Of a DNA stretch of 64,000 nucleotides, positions 60,753 to 64,000 are shown piece after piece. The stretch's first letter is position 1, and each line of letters starts with the position of its first letter. The stretch is from Rhynchopus sp. YZ270_cl-10 (lineage: Eukaryota; Euglenozoa; Diplonemea; Diplonemida; Diplonemidae), in the NCBI GenBank assembly GCA_964035575.1, contig OZ037920.1, forward strand, positions 1,116,001 through 1,180,000, given 5' to 3'. A program made the position numbers and the translations under genes. Below the pieces are notes generated by a model that had not been told where the DNA came from, did no database searches, and saw only the letters and a program-made list of their open reading frames with translations.

Positions 60753-62694
60753 CATACTTGGACCGCCCGAAATATATTTCGGGCGAATTCGGGCGAATTT
60801 TCCGGGCGCGGATCCCGAGCGCCCGAAATGTGCCCGAAATATATTTCGGGCGTTTTAAAGGGAATTTATACGTAATTCGGGCGAATTCGGGCGCATTTTG
60901 GGCGAATTTGGGCACATTTCGGGCGAATTCGGGCGCACAACCAGTATCTTATGTGTGCTGGGAAGCATGCCAGTGTAAAAATCTAACCCTTTATTTGAAA
61001 GATTGGCACAAAATTTGTTCAAAGAAAAAAAAAAAAGAGCAAAAATTCCTAGTAGAATGTGGTGTCCCGTGACCAGCCCACAATCGCCCCCCTGGGCCCA
61101 CCTGAACCCGATTTCGCCCGATTTCGCCCGATTTCAAAAATCCTTTTTTTGGGTTGGGGGTGGGGAGCTTGGGCTGGGTTTGACCAAAACCAAGAACTTG
61201 GCCATTTCGGCAAAGTGACCCCACCACAGCGCGGACGGATTCCGGAAATGCCAATCGCGGCATGTTTTGGAGCCCACTTTTTTTCAGGGAAAATATTTGC
61301 TTCCAGATGTCGGAATTTTCCGGAAAATTTCCAGAATTAGGAAACAGCCTGGAAGAGCGGGTTGAACGTTATTGGCACGTGTACCTACAATGGTTTGTGC
61401 CAATACCCACCCAAACTGTGTACTGTGTACTGTGTACTGTGTACTGTGTACTGTGTACTGTGTACTGTGTACTGTGTACTGTGTACTGTGTACTGTGTAC
61501 TGTGTACTGTGTACTGTGTACTGTGTACTGTGTACTGTGTACTGTGTACTGTGTACTGTGTACTGTGTACTGTGTACTGTGTACTGTGTACTGTGTACTG
61601 TGTACTGTGTACTGTGTACTGTGTACTGTGTACTGTGTACTGTGTACTGTGTACTGTGTACTGTGTACTGTGTACTGTGTACTGTGTACTGTGTACTGGG
61701 TGTCCAAAAGACCTGAAAATGACCCTTGTTTACGAGTACGGGTTCATATTTTGTGAAAATTTGAGTCACCAAAATTTTGTCCATTTTTCCGTATATCCCC
61801 CACCACAGCCCGGGATTTTCTCAGGAAATGCAATATAACCCTGATTTTTCCGCTCCCTTCACATACTTCCTGTAGGTACATTTTTTTGGACCCGATATCC
61901 ATTTTTTTGGGAAATTTCCGAAAAGTTAGCGCGCGCCCTGGACCCAGCCCGGAAATCTCGAAAAGCGCGGTTTCTTCGGTGTTTTACTGGGCTAAACCCT
62001 CACAGAAGCCAAAAAACCCTGTTTTTGCCCGATTTCGCCCGATTTCACCCGATTTCGCCCGGATTTCACCGGGGTTGGGGACACCCCATAGAACCCAACT
62101 TATATGAGTACAGCTCTGTTAGCAGCCACGTATAAAACCGATTTCCCTAACAATTTACACTAAAATACTACTAAAATTTAAAAAAACGTAAAAGGGCGAT
62201 TTTTCACGTTTTTGGGCATCTCCTGAGCAACTACAGGCCCGAAACACCCCGAGAATGGGTCAGAACCACCCTGTGACCCGAAAATTCACAAAAATTCACC
62301 CTGAAATACGAAAAAATAGTGAAAACCCGGTTCATAGTGCGTTTTGGGTGGGAATAAGCAAATGATAGTCAGAAAACCCGTGATTTGGTGGTGATTCTCA
62401 CGTGCCTCCAAAGTGCACTCAGGTGTACAAAAGTTTTCGATTGTTGCTTATTTTGACAGATTTGACATCAAATATTTCCAACTATAAAAAGTTTTTTGCG
62501 AAAATGAGTAGAACCCTACCTAGTCGGTTTTCACTAAGGAAAAAGCGCCCGAATTCGCCCGAAATCTGCATTTCGGGCGACTTCGGGCGTTTTCGGGCGA
62601 ATTCGGGCGCACAAAATCGCCCGAAATCCGCCCCTAATTCGCCCGAAATCGCCCGAAATGCCCGAAATATATTTCGGGCGGTCCAAGATGTATG
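60753..62694. mobile_element. 1.94-kb element with inverted ends and TTCGGGCGAA clusters
   Basis: A 28-bp perfect inverted repeat lies near the ends: 60757-60784 and 62660-62687, CTTGGACC joined to the palindrome GCCCGAAATATATTTCGGGC. Both ends carry clusters of TTCGGGCGAA-type decamers. The interior holds a 7-bp minisatellite, two diverged stretches related to the 53,689 repeat (about 61200-61300 and 61700-61840) and no coding frame other than those made by the satellite. Probably a non-autonomous DNA element of composite origin. Confidence 0.55.
61415..61698. repeat. 7-bp minisatellite (ACTGTGT)n, about 40 copies
   Basis: A perfect tandem array. Because seven is not a multiple of three and the unit lacks stops, frames are open across it on both strands, giving false open frames rich in YCVLCTV or STQYTVH. 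Confidence 0.97.
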
Positions 62695-62746
62695 TGGTGG
62701 TCAAAAGTACAAAATTCCTTCGCCCGTGCATTTTTTTTTTGGGTGT
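61840..62746. other. Right part of the composite element, no gene
   Basis: AT-rich DNA with GCCCGATTTC strings (62020-62070) and, at 62447-62551, an inverted match to 56240-56348. No gene is seen. Confidence 0.55.
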
Positions 62747-63018
62747 CTTATTGTATTGTGTGGTATTTCTGTTTGCTCATAATTTGTTTTTGTACTTTAG
62801 TTTGCCTTGAGATGTGGGGATTCACAATTTCGCCCACACGGATCAGTGGTCCTCTGTTTCTGACATGCAGCATCGTGTGAGTCACTCCGCAGCACTGCAG
62901 TGTCCTGCTCTCAAGAGTTTGTCGTGTTCTTTTTATAGTGGCAACACATGTCTTCCGACATTTGAATTTCTACACCGTTTTATTATAATACAGCTAAAGT
63001 AAGGGAACTCCAACTTCT
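62747..63018. repeat. Dispersed repeat upstream of hairpin element locus e
   Basis: Nearly the same as 56899-57170, with single-base differences (TTTCTGACATG for TTTGTGACATG). Confidence 0.75.
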
Positions 63019-63130
63019 GGACAAGCAGTTGTCGGACAGGTGAGTAGCGCCACCTCCCTTTGCCAGCTATCTGAAAGCTGAACCTGAAGCACGCCGCGCT
63101 ATCGGCTCTACGACTGGTTCAGTGTGCAGT
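63019..63130 (+). other. Hairpin-rich dispersed element, locus e
   Basis: Differs from locus d by one base (GAACCTGAAG for GAAACTGAAG), with all four stems kept. A diverged CTAAGC-type motif follows at 63172, and the b561-like gene starts about 550 bp downstream. Confidence 0.5.
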
Positions 63131-63683
63131 ATATTGACTTTTCATTTCTCCTCTTTTTTCCTCAAAAGCCCCAAGGTGACAAGCGCTGAAGCTTAGGTTC
63201 ATCTTATAAACGTTTTATTCCTCTCTCGCTCTCGCTCTCTACTTCTCTTTTCAGGGAAGAAAAATACATTGCTGTACACTTGAAGGGTTGTGCAGTGGGG
63301 TGTCCATACACTCGATGCGAGTCGCATTCTCGCGTTCTCGCACAATTCTGGTCTGGGTAACAATTCCTACACACTCTTTTTCAAAAGGCAAAAAAACAAA
63401 AAATAGTGCAGCACGCCTCCTCGGTGTCCACACTGATAACATCTTTCAGAAACAAACAGAAGACCTCCTCTGACTGTCTCTTTGCACCACCCCCTTTAAA
63501 CATCGAAGCCCTCACTCCCATCAACTGTCATTTTATCTCCTCCCATACGATGAAAACTCCCGATTTTTTTCCCAGCGGGAAAAAACCTACATCTACCATA
63601 AAACAACACACCCACCAAAAGGCGTGGCCAACCTCAATACACCCCCTACACCCTCCTCCCCCTCCCCTCACCCCTCGCTACAT
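63131..63683. other. Leader region of the b561-like gene
   Basis: Apart from the CTAAGC-type motif, this is T/C-rich and then C/A-rich DNA with a CTCTCGCTCTCGCTCTC tract near 63223. No gene is seen. Confidence 0.5.
63172..63206 (+). other. Diverged CTAAGC/GCTTAG hairpin motif
   Basis: GGTGACAAGCGCTGAAGCTTAG followed by GTTCATC: the stem is reduced to AAGC/GCTT but the flanking GGTGAC and GTTCATC are kept. Confidence 0.35.
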
Positions 63684-64000
63684 ATGAGCACACCCACCGC
63701 CATCGACATGGCTGACAAAGAGAACGGTTCCCTCGCCTCTGTGCCCCCACCGCACATGCGGCTCCGTGTCGCTGTCTCCGCGATCTTCGCTCTCTCCCTT
63801 GCTGCAGCCTCCCTGGACGGGCCGCTCTCAAAGCTCTTCCAATGGCACCCCATCCTGATGACTGTGGGCTACGCATGGCTCATGGTCGAAGGCGTCGCTG
63901 CAGGCAAGGCAATGGTGCGGAGCCGGTCCGTGGAGGAGCGGTTCTGGTGGCGGGATGCGCATATGTACCTGCTGTTCTTCGCACTGTGCGCGATCTGCGG
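63684..64000 (+). CDS. Cytochrome b561-domain protein, N-terminal part
   Basis: The frame opens at ATG 63684 and runs off the window after 105 codons. A short hydrophilic N-terminus is followed by a first membrane segment (VAVSAIFALSLAAASLDG). Then comes FQWHPILMTVGYAWLMVEG, which matches the second-helix signature of cytochrome b561 proteins (WHP followed by LM and a Glu), and an Arg-rich loop (AMVRSRSVEERFWWRDAHMY) leading to a third helix. The His of WHP and the His of RDAHMY fit positions of haem ligands in this family. These proteins move electrons across membranes, usually from ascorbate, to reduce ferric iron or radicals. The animal CYB561D1/D2 group looks closest. The rest of the protein is outside the window. 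Confidence 0.75.
   Translation, partial: MSTPTAIDMADKENGSLASVPPPHMRLRVAVSAIFALSLAAASLDGPLSKLFQWHPILMTVGYAWLMVEGVAAGKAMVRSRSVEERFWWRDAHMYLLFFALCAIC

Noticed and set aside
60760-60940. Clustered GCCCGAA repeats as a possible CRISPR array or origin
   Set aside because: The units are irregular, without unique spacers of constant length, and recur in inverted form at 62,550-62,690, which fits element ends better.
61369-61784. Long open frames of Tyr/Cys/Val/Leu or Ser/Thr/Gln repeats on both strands
   Set aside because: They are by-products of the 7-bp minisatellite, which has no stop codon in any of these frames.

Overview
The window is nuclear DNA of a unicellular eukaryote. Long intronless, GC-rich open frames sit in AT-rich, pyrimidine- and CA-rich spacers. 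The proteins are eukaryotic in style: modular secreted proteins with Pro/Thr linkers, ankyrin proteins, class III nucleotide cyclases with membrane sensors, a ubiquitin-like/leucine-rich-repeat protein and a cytochrome b561-type reductase. There are no operons, Shine-Dalgarno-driven gene packs, rRNAs or recognisable tRNAs. Starts tend to lie in an (A/C)A(A/C)AATGG-like context. I cannot name the species; a free-living or phagotrophic protist fits best.

Layout. (1) 1-15,100: ankyrin-repeat locus. A 3,219-bp unit (ankyrin gene plus about 1.8 kb of spacer) is present 2.8 times with essentially no differences. It is preceded by a truncated, chimeric copy and followed by two diverged paralogues with a different C-terminus. 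Between the last two genes lies a 2.27-kb element with 72-bp perfect terminal inverted repeats, one of which has grown an 8-bp minisatellite. (2) 15,600-17,700: a six-pass membrane adenylate cyclase with a second, degenerate cyclase domain. (3) 17,700-20,700: gene-free, with hairpin motifs, a foldback element and a transposon relic. (4) 20,732-21,700: a secreted AA10-type lytic polysaccharide monooxygenase (LPMO). (5) 22,672-45,340: a five-copy tandem array (unit 4,103 bp) of a secreted protein with an unknown His-first N-domain, sushi-like modules, a (TPSPP)n linker and a seven-bladed WD40 propeller. A tyrosine-recombinase element is inserted in the fourth spacer. (6) 46,700-49,300: two unrecognised GC-rich genes, the second ending at a 131-bp foldback. 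(7) 49,584-50,488: a ubiquitin-like/LRR gene with a frameshift. (8) 50,896-60,575: two paralogous sensor/cyclase-homology receptors whose ectodomains differ while the flanking sequence is almost identical, separated by 4.4 kb of repeats and transposon relics. (9) 60,600-62,740: a repeat element with inverted ends and a 7-bp array. (10) 63,684-end: the start of a cytochrome b561-like gene.

Themes. Three gene families here were amplified or reshuffled recently (ankyrin, secreted WD40, receptor cyclase). The secreted WD40 protein and the LPMO both begin, after predicted signal-peptide cleavage, with histidine, and could act together outside the cell on polysaccharide; this is inference. A dispersed noncoding element of about 110 nt, with up to four small hairpins whose stems keep pairing while their sequence changes, occurs nine times upstream of genes. 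It is the best candidate here for something undescribed: a structured RNA, or a conserved 5'-UTR intron donor.
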